From positions 1 through 43,147 of the forward strand of contig NZ_JNYE01000067.1 of the NCBI RefSeq assembly GCF_000717185.1: a stretch of DNA of 43,147 nucleotides, in the 5' to 3' direction. How positions within the stretch are numbered: position 1 is the stretch's first letter; the number at the start of each line of letters is the position of its first letter. This DNA is from Kitasatospora phosalacinea. GTDB taxonomy: Bacteria > Actinomycetota > Actinomycetes > Streptomycetales > Streptomycetaceae. Below, piece by piece: positions 9,610 to 16,808 of this stretch. The notes beneath the pieces were generated by a model. That model made no database searches, was not told where the DNA came from, and saw only the letters and a list, made by a program, of their open reading frames with translations. A program made the translations under genes and the position numbers.

Positions 9610-10380
9610 ATGGCCGGCACCCCCACCGAACGCGCCACCGGATCGGTGCAGTCCGTCGAACGCGCCTTCCAGCTCCTCGAAGCGCTCGCCGACTCCGGCG
9701 GCATCGCCACCCTCAGCGAGCTCTCCGCCGCCTCCGGCCTGCCGATGCCGACCATCCACCGCCTGGTCCGCACCCTGGTCGCCCAGGGCTACGTCCGGCA
9801 GGACACCGCCCGCCGCTACACCCTCGGCCCGCGCCTGATCCGCCTCGGCGAGACCGCCGGCCGCCTCCTCGGCTCCTGGGCCCGCCCCTACCTGGCCGAA
9901 CTCATGGAGGCCACCGGCGAGACCGCCAACCTGGCCGTCCTGGAGGGCGGCGAGGTGGTCTACGTCGGCCAGGTGCAGTCCCGCCGCTCCATGCGCATGT
10001 TCACCGAGGTCGGCCGCCGCGTCCAGCCCCACTGCACCGGCGTCGGCAAGGCCCTGCTCGCCCAGCTCCCCGAGGACGAGGCCCGCGCCCTGCTCGGCCC
10101 CGGCCCGCTCCAGGCCCACACCCCGCACACCGTCACCGACCCCGGCACCCTGCTCGCCCACCTCGCCACCGCCCGCGACCTCGGCTACGTCGTCGACGAC
10201 CAGGAGCAGGAGATCGGCGTCCGCTGCATCGCCGTCGCCGTCCCCGGCGCCCCCACCCCCACCGCCCTCTCCGTCTCCGGCCCCGAAGCCCGCATCCAGG
10301 CCCTCGAAGCCCAGTCCGGCGCCGCCGGCCTCGTCCCGCTCATGCAGGCCATCGCCGCCCGCCTCGGCGAGGTCCTCTGA
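9610..10380 (+). CDS. allR: IclR family transcriptional regulator (AllR-like)
   Basis: A 256-residue IclR protein. The N-terminal winged helix (about residues 12-75) has SVERAFQLLEAL and LSELSAASGLPMPTIHRLVRTL. The C-terminal effector domain (about 85-250) has GETANLAVLEGGEVVYVGQVQS, the CTGVGKALLA motif and the family segment DLGYVVDDQEQEIGVRCIA. The ATG at 9610 was chosen because GAAGGGA precedes it. It is divergent from malate synthase, as AllR is in streptomycetes, where the family member represses allantoin genes and responds to allantoate or glyoxylate-type ligands. The allR name rests on this synteny. Confidence 0.88.
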   Translation: MAGTPTERATGSVQSVERAFQLLEALADSGGIATLSELSAASGLPMPTIHRLVRTLVAQGYVRQDTARRYTLGPRLIRLGETAGRLLGSWARPYLAELMEATGETANLAVLEGGEVVYVGQVQSRRSMRMFTEVGRRVQPHCTGVGKALLAQLPEDEARALLGPGPLQAHTPHTVTDPGTLLAHLATARDLGYVVDDQEQEIGVRCIAVAVPGAPTPTALSVSGPEARIQALEAQSGAAGLVPLMQAIAARLGEVL

Positions 10381-10426
10381 CCCCGGGGCGGGTACAACCG
10401 CCCCGTCGCGGGCTCCCCTCCGGCGG

Positions 10427-10558
10427 TCAGCAGCAGTTCAGCGCCTGCTGCACGTGACCCAGGATGCGCCCCCGGTACGAACCGGGGCCCGTCGGTGCGT
10501 CCTCGTCCCCCTGGATCGCGTCGACCGGCGAGGACGAGGAGGAGGTCGTGCGGCGCAC
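10427..10558 (-). CDS. Possible small ORF ending Asn-Cys-Cys
   Basis: A 43-codon frame from a GTG at 10558 with about 93% G/C at third positions, which looks like coding sequence in this genome. It starts VRRTTSSSSSPVDAIQ, has an acidic centre (GDEDAPTG) and ends SYRGRILGHVQQALNCC. No clear ribosome site precedes the GTG, and an in-frame stop limits it at 10600. It lies convergent to the IclR gene in a 260-base stretch without another gene. The acidic middle, amphipathic end and terminal Cys pair recall modified-peptide precursors, but no modifying enzyme is near. I do not recognise the family. Confidence 0.35.
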   Translation of the reverse strand: MRRTTSSSSSPVDAIQGDEDAPTGPGSYRGRILGHVQQALNCC

Positions 10559-10640
10559 GGCAGCGGCGTGGTCCGACAGCGCCGCTCCGGGCCGCCACTA
10601 CGCTGGGCGCACATCCGCTCACGCTCCGCAGGAGGGCCCC

Positions 10641-11099
10641 GTGCACCGTCTCCTCTCCCGGCTCGCCGCCCCCGCGCTCGCGCTGGGCGCGCTGGGCACC
10701 CTGGGCGCGACCGCCGCGCCGTCGGACTCGGACCTGCGGGTGGTGCGGCTGGACCCGGACCCGGTGGCGCCGGGCGGGACGACCACGGTGCACGCGTTCG
10801 TGGCCAACGGCGGCCCGGAGACCGCGGGTTCGCCGTTCACCGTGGTGGTCGACCTCCCCCCGGGGTTCAGCCCGGCCGGGCCGTACTTCCCGTCCTCCTG
10901 CACGGCGACCGGCCGCACCGTCAGCTGCACGTTCCCGGCCGGCCTGCCGCCGCTGCGCTCGGCGACGGCCCTCGTTCCGGTGCGGGCGGACGCGGGGCTG
11001 CCCCACGGCCTGCGGACCGCGGGGCGGGTGCGGGTGGTGAGCGCGGACGACCACGACCCGGCGAACAACCGGACGCCGTTCACGCTCACCGTCTCCTGA
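10641..11099 (+). CDS. Secreted DUF11/CARDB-like protein
   Basis: A 152-residue protein from the GTG at 10641 with GGAGG 6 bases upstream. The N-terminus is a signal peptide (VHRLLSR, a hydrophobic Ala/Leu stretch, then ATAAPSDS), so the mature protein is extracellular. The rest reads as one Ig-like beta-sandwich: LRVVRLDPDPVAPGGTTTVHAFVANGGPE, then LPPGFSP, SCTATGRTVSCTFP and a final DHDPANNRTPFTLTVS, all typical of DUF11-type repeats. No enzyme motif is seen. It is a single domain where many relatives have several. Confidence 0.75.
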   Translation: MHRLLSRLAAPALALGALGTLGATAAPSDSDLRVVRLDPDPVAPGGTTTVHAFVANGGPETAGSPFTVVVDLPPGFSPAGPYFPSSCTATGRTVSCTFPAGLPPLRSATALVPVRADAGLPHGLRTAGRVRVVSADDHDPANNRTPFTLTVS

Positions 11100-11138
11100 G
11101 CCGCTGACGGCCGCCCCCGAGCCGCCGTCAGCCGCGCG

Positions 11139-12317
11139 TCAGCGGTAGACCCGCAGGTAGTCGGCGCTGAACGCGACGGGCGCGCTGCCGCTCGCCGCCG
11201 GGTGGTACTGCCCGGCGCTGAGCGACAGGTTGAGGATCGGGTAGGCCGACCAGTTCGCGCCGACGCCCGTCCCGTCGGAGAACACCTTCGCGCCGTTGAC
11301 GTACCAGTCGACCGAGTCGGCGCCGTAGTACGTGCCGACGGTGACCCAGCGGTCGGGGGCGATCGCGTTCGCGTCGGTGTGGTACTTCAGGCCGGAGCGG
11401 ATCCGGTTGGAGAGCTCCAGCAGGTTCGGGTTGTCGGGGTGGTACTCGAAGCTGTCGATCTCGTTGTTGCCGTCCTTCCAGGTCCACAGCGCGGGCCAGG
11501 CCCCGGTGCCGGAGGGCAGTTTCACCCGGGCCTCGACGTAGTCGCCGGTGCGGACCTGGAAGCCGTCGCCGCTGTACTCGGTGGTGAGCAGCCCGGTGTC
11601 CCAGGCCTGTCGGCCGTTCTCCAGGGTGTGCGCGGACGGGGTGGCGGTGAAGGTGGCGGTGCCGCCGGAGACGGTGACGGCGGACGGGGCCAGCCAGTCC
11701 AGCTTGTTGTCGTCGGGGTTGTGGTTGCCGTAGCGGTACGCGCTGCTGCGGTCGCCGGTCCACTTGCTGCCCCAGGCGATCGGCCCGGAGAACTCCTCCG
11801 CCCAGGTCAGCGCCTTGCCCTGGGCGGGGGCGGGCAGCGCGGGGACGACGGGGGCGACCGGCGCGGCGTCGGCCACGGTGAGCGTCCGCGAGGGCAGGTT
11901 GTGCCAGCCGCCCGCGGTGTCCTGCCAGAAGCCGAACTGGGTGTAGCTCCCGGCGGGCAGGGTGCGGGCGCCGGTGGTGACGGTGGTGCCGCCGGGGCAG
12001 ATCCGGACGTTGCTCGCGTTGCCGGGGAAGTCCAGGTTGGTCCCGGCCGCGTCGCGGACGCCGACGCCGACGGTCTTCGCGGTGAAGCAGCGGCTCGCGT
12101 GCAGGGTGAGCGAGGCGGTGCTCGCGCTGCCGGCGGTCATCGCGGTCGGGGCGAGCCGGTCCTGGACGACGCCGACGGCGCCGGTGGTGGTGAGGGCCGC
12201 GTCGGCGGGTCCGGCGGCGAGCGGTACGCCGATCAGGGCGGCGGCGCCGGCCAGGACGCCGAGCCGGGCGGGGGCGGTGCGGGCGGGGGCGGTGCGGGCG
12301 AGGGGCGTGGGTCGCAT
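11139..12317 (-). CDS. Secreted glycoside hydrolase family 16
   Basis: A 392-residue exported beta-glucanase-type enzyme. The ATG at 12317 is favoured by GGAGG 10 bases upstream. An Ala/Pro-rich signal peptide (about 1-45, ending AGPADAA) is followed by a domain of about 100 residues with Cys-containing strands and then a Pro/Ala linker. The GH16 domain starts at KALTWAEEFSG. The catalytic motif E-x-D-x-x-E is present as NEIDSFEYH near residue 285, with WPALWTWKDG just before it and FSADYLRVYR as the classic end. The substrate (laminarin, lichenan or another beta-glucan) cannot be read. Upstream lie a c-di-AMP riboswitch, a promoter and an operator. Confidence 0.92.
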   Translation of the reverse strand: MRPTPLARTAPARTAPARLGVLAGAAALIGVPLAAGPADAALTTTGAVGVVQDRLAPTAMTAGSASTASLTLHASRCFTAKTVGVGVRDAAGTNLDFPGNASNVRICPGGTTVTTGARTLPAGSYTQFGFWQDTAGGWHNLPSRTLTVADAAPVAPVVPALPAPAQGKALTWAEEFSGPIAWGSKWTGDRSSAYRYGNHNPDDNKLDWLAPSAVTVSGGTATFTATPSAHTLENGRQAWDTGLLTTEYSGDGFQVRTGDYVEARVKLPSGTGAWPALWTWKDGNNEIDSFEYHPDNPNLLELSNRIRSGLKYHTDANAIAPDRWVTVGTYYGADSVDWYVNGAKVFSDGTGVGANWSAYPILNLSLSAGQYHPAASGSAPVAFSADYLRVYR

Positions 12318-12331
12318 GGGGTGTGGTCCTC

Positions 12332-12548
12332 CGCGACGCCTGCGAGGTGAGCTGTCGGGTTCGGTCCGCCGCGGAGGTCTCCGCACACGCCCGGCCGCAC
12401 GCGCACGCGCGGCTTCACCCCGAGCCGCGCCCGGTGCCCACCGCCGGGCAGGGGCGGTGGCCTGGCACGGCGTACTGCCGTGGGTCCCCCGCTCCCGCCC
12501 GTGGTGTGCTGTGGGAACGCCGTCGACCGGGCAGGATTCGGCGTCCCG
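12332..12548 (-). ncRNA. Cyclic-di-AMP (ydaO/yuaA-type) riboswitch
   Basis: Read on the minus strand, this untranslated leader shows the conserved ydaO blocks in order: GACGCCGAATCCTGCC, GGGAGCGGGGGACCC, CTCGGGGTGAAGCC, and the long 3' block CCGAACCCGACAGCTCACC followed by TCGCAGGCGTC. The outer stem P1 is GACGCC (12540-12545) with GGCGTC (12335-12340). The 3' arm ends 2 bases before the ribosome site of the GH16 gene. Family knowledge: this class binds cyclic di-AMP, is usually an OFF switch, and in actinomycetes often controls cell-wall hydrolases. Boundaries are approximate and the terminator/anti-terminator pairing was not resolved. Confidence 0.9.
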
Positions 12549-12581
12549 ACGGCGGTTGCACCCCGTCCGGGGCGCCCTCGC

Positions 12582-12611
12582 AGGCTAGGCAGATTGTCGC
12601 TTTGTCTCCAA
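12582..12611 (-). promoter_or_regulatory. Promoter of the GH16 transcript
   Basis: TTGGAG (12606-12611 on the plus strand as ctccaa) and TAGCCT (12582-12587 as aggcta) are separated by 18 bases, a housekeeping-sigma-like pattern. The expected start near 12575 lies about 25 bases before the riboswitch, so the whole aptamer would be transcribed. Confidence 0.65.
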
Positions 12612-12626
12612 GGCCCCCGCCCCCGC

Positions 12627-12640
12627 TGAGAGCACTCTCA
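12627..12640. promoter_or_regulatory. 14-bp palindrome, candidate LacI-family operator
   Basis: TGAGAGCACTCTCA is a palindrome (TGAGAG, 2 bases, CTCTCA) lying 15 bases upstream of the -35 box of the GH16 promoter. It has the form of the CebR/CelR-type operator TGGGAGCGCTCCCA and related sites used by LacI-family regulators of glycoside hydrolases in actinomycetes. No such regulator gene is in the window. Confidence 0.6.
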
Positions 12641-12801
12641 CACCACGCTCCGTGACCACCGCCCCGGGCCGCACGCCCGGCCCCGCCCGGGTGGCCCGGC
12701 CGTTTCCCCGGCGAGGCGGCGGGGTGGTACGGCGGTGGCGCCCGGGTGAAGTGTTCGCGCCAAGGGTTCCGCCGGGGCGGACCGGGCGTCAGACTGCTGG
12801 C

Positions 12802-13197
12802 ATGCGAATGACTCTACGCGCGTTGAAGATCCGTGCCGTTTCGGTCGCCGCCCTCGGCCTGCTGTCCCTCCTCCCGACCGTCACGGCCGCCGGCGAGGCG
12901 CGGGCGGCGGTCAGCGGGAACGTCTGCTACTCGGCGCTGCCCAGCCAGGGCCGCGACACCATCCGGCTGATCGACGCGGGCGGGCCGTTCCCGTACTCGC
13001 AGGACGGCGTGGTGTTCCAGAACCGGGAGGGCGTCCTGCCCGCGCAGACGTCCGGCTACTACCACGAGTACACGGTGATCACCCCGGGCAGCTCGACCCG
13101 CGGCGCCCGACGGATCGTCACCGGCAGGGTCTACCACGAGGACTACTACACCGCCGACCACTACGCGACGTTCTACCGCGTGAACTTCGGCTGCTGA
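12802..13197 (+). CDS. Secreted guanyl-specific ribonuclease (RNase Sa/T1 family)
   Basis: A 131-residue exported RNase that cuts RNA after guanosine. A signal peptide covers about residues 1-33 (hydrophobic core AVSVAALGLLSLLPTV, ending ARA). The mature part is very close to RNase Sa of Streptomyces aureofaciens: VCYSALPSQGRDTIRLI, GPFPYSQDGVVFQNRE, GYYHEYTVITPG, RGARRIVTG and YHEDYYTADHYATF. The catalytic Glu (YHEY), Arg (RRIVTG) and His (ADHYATF) are present, as are the two Cys of the RNase Sa disulfide. No barstar-like inhibitor gene is adjacent. The start at 12802 was chosen for signal-peptide geometry. Confidence 0.95.
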   Translation: MRMTLRALKIRAVSVAALGLLSLLPTVTAAGEARAAVSGNVCYSALPSQGRDTIRLIDAGGPFPYSQDGVVFQNREGVLPAQTSGYYHEYTVITPGSSTRGARRIVTGRVYHEDYYTADHYATFYRVNFGC

Positions 13198-13208
13198 CCC
13201 GACCCGGC

Positions 13209-13233
13209 TCCGGGCCCCCGCGGGGCCCCGGTC
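13209..13233 (+). terminator. Hairpin after the RNase gene
   Basis: GGGCCCC (13212-13218), a 3-base loop and GGGGCCC (13222-13228) form a very GC-rich hairpin 15 bases after the RNase stop. It could end that transcript before the next gene. Confidence 0.5.
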
Positions 13234-13311
13234 CGATAGGTTGGGCGGGTGCGGCCGACCCGGCCGCACCCGCCCCGCCGATCCGATCCGCCCGAAGGAC
13301 CGAGGACCCCC

Positions 13312-13641
13312 ATGAACGCCCCCCTGCCGGGCTTCGCCGGCCGCACCTACCTCTTCGAGGTCGACAACGGCGCTTCCTTCCGCAACTCCTACTCCGCGGA
13401 CGGCACCCGGCTGCGCTGGGAGGGCCTGGGCGAGTCGGCCGGACAGTACGAGGACGTCCCACTGCACGTGGCGGAGGTCGGCCCGAACGTCTGGTTCGTC
13501 TCCTGGACGGAGCGCAGCGGCATCACCGTCAGCCACGTCATGGACCTCAACGCCCTGACGGTCAAGGTGTTCTGGACGTGGGAGGGCGAGACCGGCCGGG
13601 TCGGCGAACTGCACACCGGCACCCTCACCCCCGCCCCGTAG
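13312..13641 (+). CDS. MoaF-like small protein
   Basis: A 109-residue cytosolic protein, start ATG 13312 with GAAGGA upstream. It reads as a small lipocalin-like beta barrel related to the MoaF domain: GFAGRTYLFEVDNGASFRNS, TRLRWEGLGE, PNVWFVSWTERSGITVSHVMDL and VFWTWEG. Family members occur as stand-alone proteins whose ligand or reaction is mostly unknown. It is not a barstar despite following an RNase gene. The family call rests on the W-x-V-S-W and V-S-H-V-x-D patterns and is moderate. Confidence 0.6.
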   Translation: MNAPLPGFAGRTYLFEVDNGASFRNSYSADGTRLRWEGLGESAGQYEDVPLHVAEVGPNVWFVSWTERSGITVSHVMDLNALTVKVFWTWEGETGRVGELHTGTLTPAP

Positions 13642-13686
13642 CCGGACCGGACCTCCGCGACCGCCTCCGCGCCGCTGCGCCGCGGG

Positions 13687-14262
13687 TCAGCCGGTGGTGC
13701 CCCAGCTGTGGGCGACGTCGATGACGAGCCGGCCGTCGAGCTGGAAGACCTGGAACGGCAGGCGGGCCCGGACGCCGAGGCCGAACTGGCTCTCGCCCTC
13801 GAAGCTGCCGGCGAACCGGGTGTCCACGAAGGTGCGGTAGCCGGTGAGGTCGACGCCCGGGAGCGGGTCGCCCGACCTGGCCGGGTAGACCCGCTCCCAG
13901 GTGGTGGGGTCGTACGAGGTCGCGCCGACGGTGACCTCCAGGACGGCGCCGCCGCTCACCGGGATCGGCGTGCCGGAACCGGCCTGGTAGATGTTGTTGC
14001 CGGTCGTGTAGTGCACCCGGTAGGAGAGCGGGTTCTCCGGCGAGGTGCCCGGGACGTCGACCACCAGGCGGTCGAAGCACTCGTGGGCGCCGGTGCGGAT
14101 GTTCGTCAGCGGCTGCATCTGGTACGGGACGGTCTGGTCCTGCCGGGCGAGGCTGCCCCAGACGACCGAGCAGTCGGTGGCGGCCGAGGCCGTCGGCGCC
14201 GCGGTCGCCGCCACCCCCGCGGCGAGCATCACGGCAGCCAGCGCGGTGGTCAACCGTCGCAT
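13687..14262 (-). CDS. Secreted AMIN-like domain protein
   Basis: A 191-residue exported protein. The ATG at 14262 has GAAGGGGGA upstream and opens a clear signal peptide (MRRLTTALAAVMLAAGVA, cleavage near SASA-ATD). The mature part carries the actinobacterial AMIN-like domain: CSVVWGS, LTNIRTGAHECFDRLVVDVPG, a long VLEVTVGATSYDP strand, LPGVDLTGYRTFVDTRF and AGSFEGESQFGLGVRARLPF. AMIN domains are thought to bind cell-wall or envelope components. There is no enzyme motif. The two Cys probably form a disulfide. Confidence 0.85.
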   Translation of the reverse strand: MRRLTTALAAVMLAAGVAATAAPTASAATDCSVVWGSLARQDQTVPYQMQPLTNIRTGAHECFDRLVVDVPGTSPENPLSYRVHYTTGNNIYQAGSGTPIPVSGGAVLEVTVGATSYDPTTWERVYPARSGDPLPGVDLTGYRTFVDTRFAGSFEGESQFGLGVRARLPFQVFQLDGRLVIDVAHSWGTTG

Positions 14263-14376
14263 GTCGTTCCCCCTTCTCGTGCCGGCCCGGGCGGCCGGCC
14301 CGTAGGTATCCACGCGCCGGCGCGCGGAAAGGTTTCGGGCCTGCGGGAACTTCCGGCGCCACCGGGCCACCGGGCT

Positions 14377-14424
14377 GTCAGGCCGCCGGGTTGTCAGGCC
14401 GCCGGGCCGTCAGGCCGCCAGGCG
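14377..14424. repeat. 16-bp tandem repeat, 3 copies
   Basis: Three near-identical 16-base units starting GTCAGGCCGCC occur at 14377, 14393 and 14409. The last copy contains the stop codon of the esterase gene, so slippage has duplicated the gene's 3' end outward. No function is evident. Confidence 0.85.
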
Positions 14425-15582
14425 CTGCGACAGGAACTGGAACCCGGCCGGGAGCAGCTTGATCCAGGTCGTGTAGTTGTGGCCGCCCTCCGGGACGGTG
14501 GCCACGGCGACGGCCAGCGGCGGTTTCGCGGCGGCGGCGAACGCGGCGGCCTCGGTGCGGAAGTCGCCGTCGCCCTTCTCGGCGCCGCTGAGCATGATGC
14601 CGGTGGCGGGCGGGGGCAGGTTGCGCAGGCGCCACAGCAGGTCGGCCTCGTCGCGGCGCTGTCCGCTGCCCTTGAACAGGTCGCCGGTGGTGACGTCCTC
14701 GGCGGCCCTGAGGTAGCCGGAGATGGAGACGCCGCCCGCGAACACCTCGGGGTGCCGCATGGCGAGCTTCGCGGCGCAGTAGCCGCCGGTGGAGTTGCCC
14801 ATGATCCCCCAGCTGCCGGGGCCGGTGGCGACCCGGTAGGCGGCGGCGATCGCGCGCGGGACGTCCTTGGTGAAGTAGGTGCCGGCCTGCGTCCCTCCGG
14901 GGACGTCCTCGCACTCGGAGTCGGCGGGCATCGCGGGCGAGGGCCGCATCAGCACGATGACGGTGGGCCGCATCCGTCCGGCCCGGATCTCGTCGAGCGC
15001 GACGCCGGGGTAGTTGAAGCGGGTGATCAGGGCCTTGGCGTCGCCGGGGAAGCCGGTCATGGCGATGATCGCGGGGAACTTCCGCTGCTCGTTGCCGGGT
15101 TGGAAGTACTGCGGCGGCAGGTAGACGTAGCCGTCGGTGCTCAGTCCGGTGCGGGCGCCGGGGATCCTGACGGCGCGGATCTCGCCGACCCGCTGCGGGT
15201 CGCGCGGCCCGGCGGTGTTGACGGGTTCGCGGCCGGTCTCCCGGGCGGGCAGGACGGGGAGGTCCGGCGGGTCGGGCTCGGTGCTGGGGGTGGCGGGGGC
15301 GGACGGGCCGCCGGGGGCGGCGGCGGCCCGGACGGCGACCGGGGCGTCCGGGCCGGTGCCCAGCAGGTCGTTCCAACTGCTGTAGAACGAGAAGTAGTTG
15401 TTCGCGAGCAGGCCGATCACGGCGAGCAGTGCGAGCTGGCTGCCGAGCAGCATGCCGATCCGTCCCAGCACGGCCCGCCAGTGCTGCCGGGCGAGGGCGG
15501 GCCACCACCAGACGGTGGCTCCCAGCGCCGCCGCCGCGATCTCGACCGTGAACAGCAGCAGTGTCGTGCTGGTCAGCCCCAT
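14410..15582 (-). CDS. Membrane-anchored alpha/beta-hydrolase (esterase D-like)
   Basis: A 390-residue protein. The ATG at 15582 (MGLTSTTLLLFTVE) follows a GGGGGACC ribosome site. The N-terminus has two hydrophobic segments (about 4-25 and 38-58), then a Pro/Ala linker to about 150, so the catalytic domain is probably outside the membrane. The esterase (PF00756-type) domain has IIAMTGFPGD (oxyanion region), the nucleophile elbow GNSTGGYCA near residue 262, an Asp candidate in GDGDF near 335 and the His in EGGHNY near 366. Family relatives include mycolyltransferase-like and esterase D proteins. The substrate is unknown. Confidence 0.87.
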   Translation of the reverse strand: MGLTSTTLLLFTVEIAAAALGATVWWWPALARQHWRAVLGRIGMLLGSQLALLAVIGLLANNYFSFYSSWNDLLGTGPDAPVAVRAAAAPGGPSAPATPSTEPDPPDLPVLPARETGREPVNTAGPRDPQRVGEIRAVRIPGARTGLSTDGYVYLPPQYFQPGNEQRKFPAIIAMTGFPGDAKALITRFNYPGVALDEIRAGRMRPTVIVLMRPSPAMPADSECEDVPGGTQAGTYFTKDVPRAIAAAYRVATGPGSWGIMGNSTGGYCAAKLAMRHPEVFAGGVSISGYLRAAEDVTTGDLFKGSGQRRDEADLLWRLRNLPPPATGIMLSGAEKGDGDFRTEAAAFAAAAKPPLAVAVATVPEGGHNYTTWIKLLPAGFQFLSQRLAA

Positions 15583-15813
15583 GCCCCGTGGTCCCCCGTG
15601 CCTTCCGTTGCCGGTCCCCGTCCGCGGCGCGCGTCCGCGGGCCGGAGGGAGGAGGACGGGCCCGGCGCGGCCGTGACGGTGCGTGCGACGTGCCTCGCGC
15701 ACGTGCGCCAAGCAGTATGCCCGCTGCCGGGGCGGCGCCCGGACGCAGCCCCGGGGTCCGGCGCGGGACGGCCTCCCGGGACGGCTTCCGCTTCCTGGGC
15801 CGGGCCGGCCGGC

Positions 15814-16677
15814 TCAGACCGGGACGACCGTCACCGGGCAGTGCGCGTGGTGCAGGACGGCGTGCACGGGCGTCGCCAGCCGCAGGCCGAAGCGGGGTGC
15901 GGGGTCGTGCCGGGAGAGCACCACCAGGGCGGCGGTGCGGGAGGCCTCGACCACGGTGGCGGCGGTGCCGCCGGTCAGCTGGTGGCTCTCCACCTCGACG
16001 GCCGGGTACTCCTCGCGCACCGGGTCGCAGGTGCGGCGCAGCAGCTGCTCGTGCAGTTGGGCCTCCTCGCCGAGTTCGTCGACCATCGGCGCCATCCGTC
16101 CCACGTCGGCCACCACCGGTGACCAGGTGTGCACGGCCCGCACCGCCAGGCCCCGGCGGGCGGCGGTCTCGCAGCCGAAGCGCAGGGCGGCGGCGTCGCG
16201 TTCGTCGTGGACGGCGACCAGCACCGGCCCGTCGGGGTGCTCGGCGCCGCGGACGACGGTGACGGGGCAGGCGGCGTGCGCGGCGACCCGCAGGCTGACC
16301 GAGCCGAGCAGCAGGGAGGCGAAGCCGCCGTGGCCGCGCGTCCCGAGGACGGCGAGCGAGGCGTGCTCGGCGGCGGTGAGCACGGCTTCCGCGGCGTCTC
16401 GCGGCACCACGTCCCCGGTGATCCGCAGTCCGGGGTGGGCGGCTTCCAGGGTGGCCTGCACGGCGTCCAGGAGTTCCGCGGCCTCCCGCAGGATCAGGTC
16501 GGTGACGGTGGCGCCGGCGCGCGGGGAGAGCGTCACCGTGCCGGTGTTGACGGCGTGCACGAGGTGCAGGCCCGTCCCCCGCCACTCGGCCTCCCTGGCG
16601 GCCCACTCCGCGGCCTCGGCCGCGGGCGGCGAGCCGTCGATCCCTGCCACCACTCCGTTCGCTGCCCTGATCTCCAT
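15814..16677 (-). CDS. Tandem universal stress protein
   Basis: A 287-residue cytosolic protein with two UspA domains (about 5-145 and 150-287). The ATG at 16677 follows GAGGAG; a much longer frame that runs on upstream is a shadow of the decarboxylase gene. The first domain begins VVAGIDGSPPA and keeps the ATP-binding pattern GTRGHGGFASLLLGSVS. In the second domain the equivalent stretch reads VLSRHDPAPRFGLRL and lacks the G-x2-G part, so it probably does not bind ATP. Both halves end in ACPVTVV/HCPVTVV. It follows the aspD terminator and is probably transcribed alone. Confidence 0.92.
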   Translation of the reverse strand: MEIRAANGVVAGIDGSPPAAEAAEWAAREAEWRGTGLHLVHAVNTGTVTLSPRAGATVTDLILREAAELLDAVQATLEAAHPGLRITGDVVPRDAAEAVLTAAEHASLAVLGTRGHGGFASLLLGSVSLRVAAHAACPVTVVRGAEHPDGPVLVAVHDERDAAALRFGCETAARRGLAVRAVHTWSPVVADVGRMAPMVDELGEEAQLHEQLLRRTCDPVREEYPAVEVESHQLTGGTAATVVEASRTAALVVLSRHDPAPRFGLRLATPVHAVLHHAHCPVTVVPV

Positions 16678-16757
16678 GGCGCACTCCTCGGCCCCGTGGT
16701 CGCCCCGGCCGTCCCCTTCCAGCATGCGCCGCCCGCCCCCGCCCCGACAAACAGGGA

Positions 16758-16794
16758 CGGTCCGGGCCGCGCCCGCTGGGGGCGGCCCGGACCG
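16758..16794 (-). terminator. Terminator of the aspT-aspT-aspD operon
   Basis: A perfect 13-bp inverted repeat (CGGTCCGGGCCGC at 16758-16770 and GCGGCCCGGACCG at 16782-16794) with an 11-base loop lies 15 bases past the aspD stop. Confidence 0.85.
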
Positions 16795-16808
16795 GTGCGG
16801 CGGGGGTG

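Noticed and set aside
13312..13641. Barstar-type RNase inhibitor following the RNase Sa gene
   Set aside because: The sequence has MoaF-like beta-barrel patterns (WFVSWTE, VSHVMD) and none of the barstar helix motifs.
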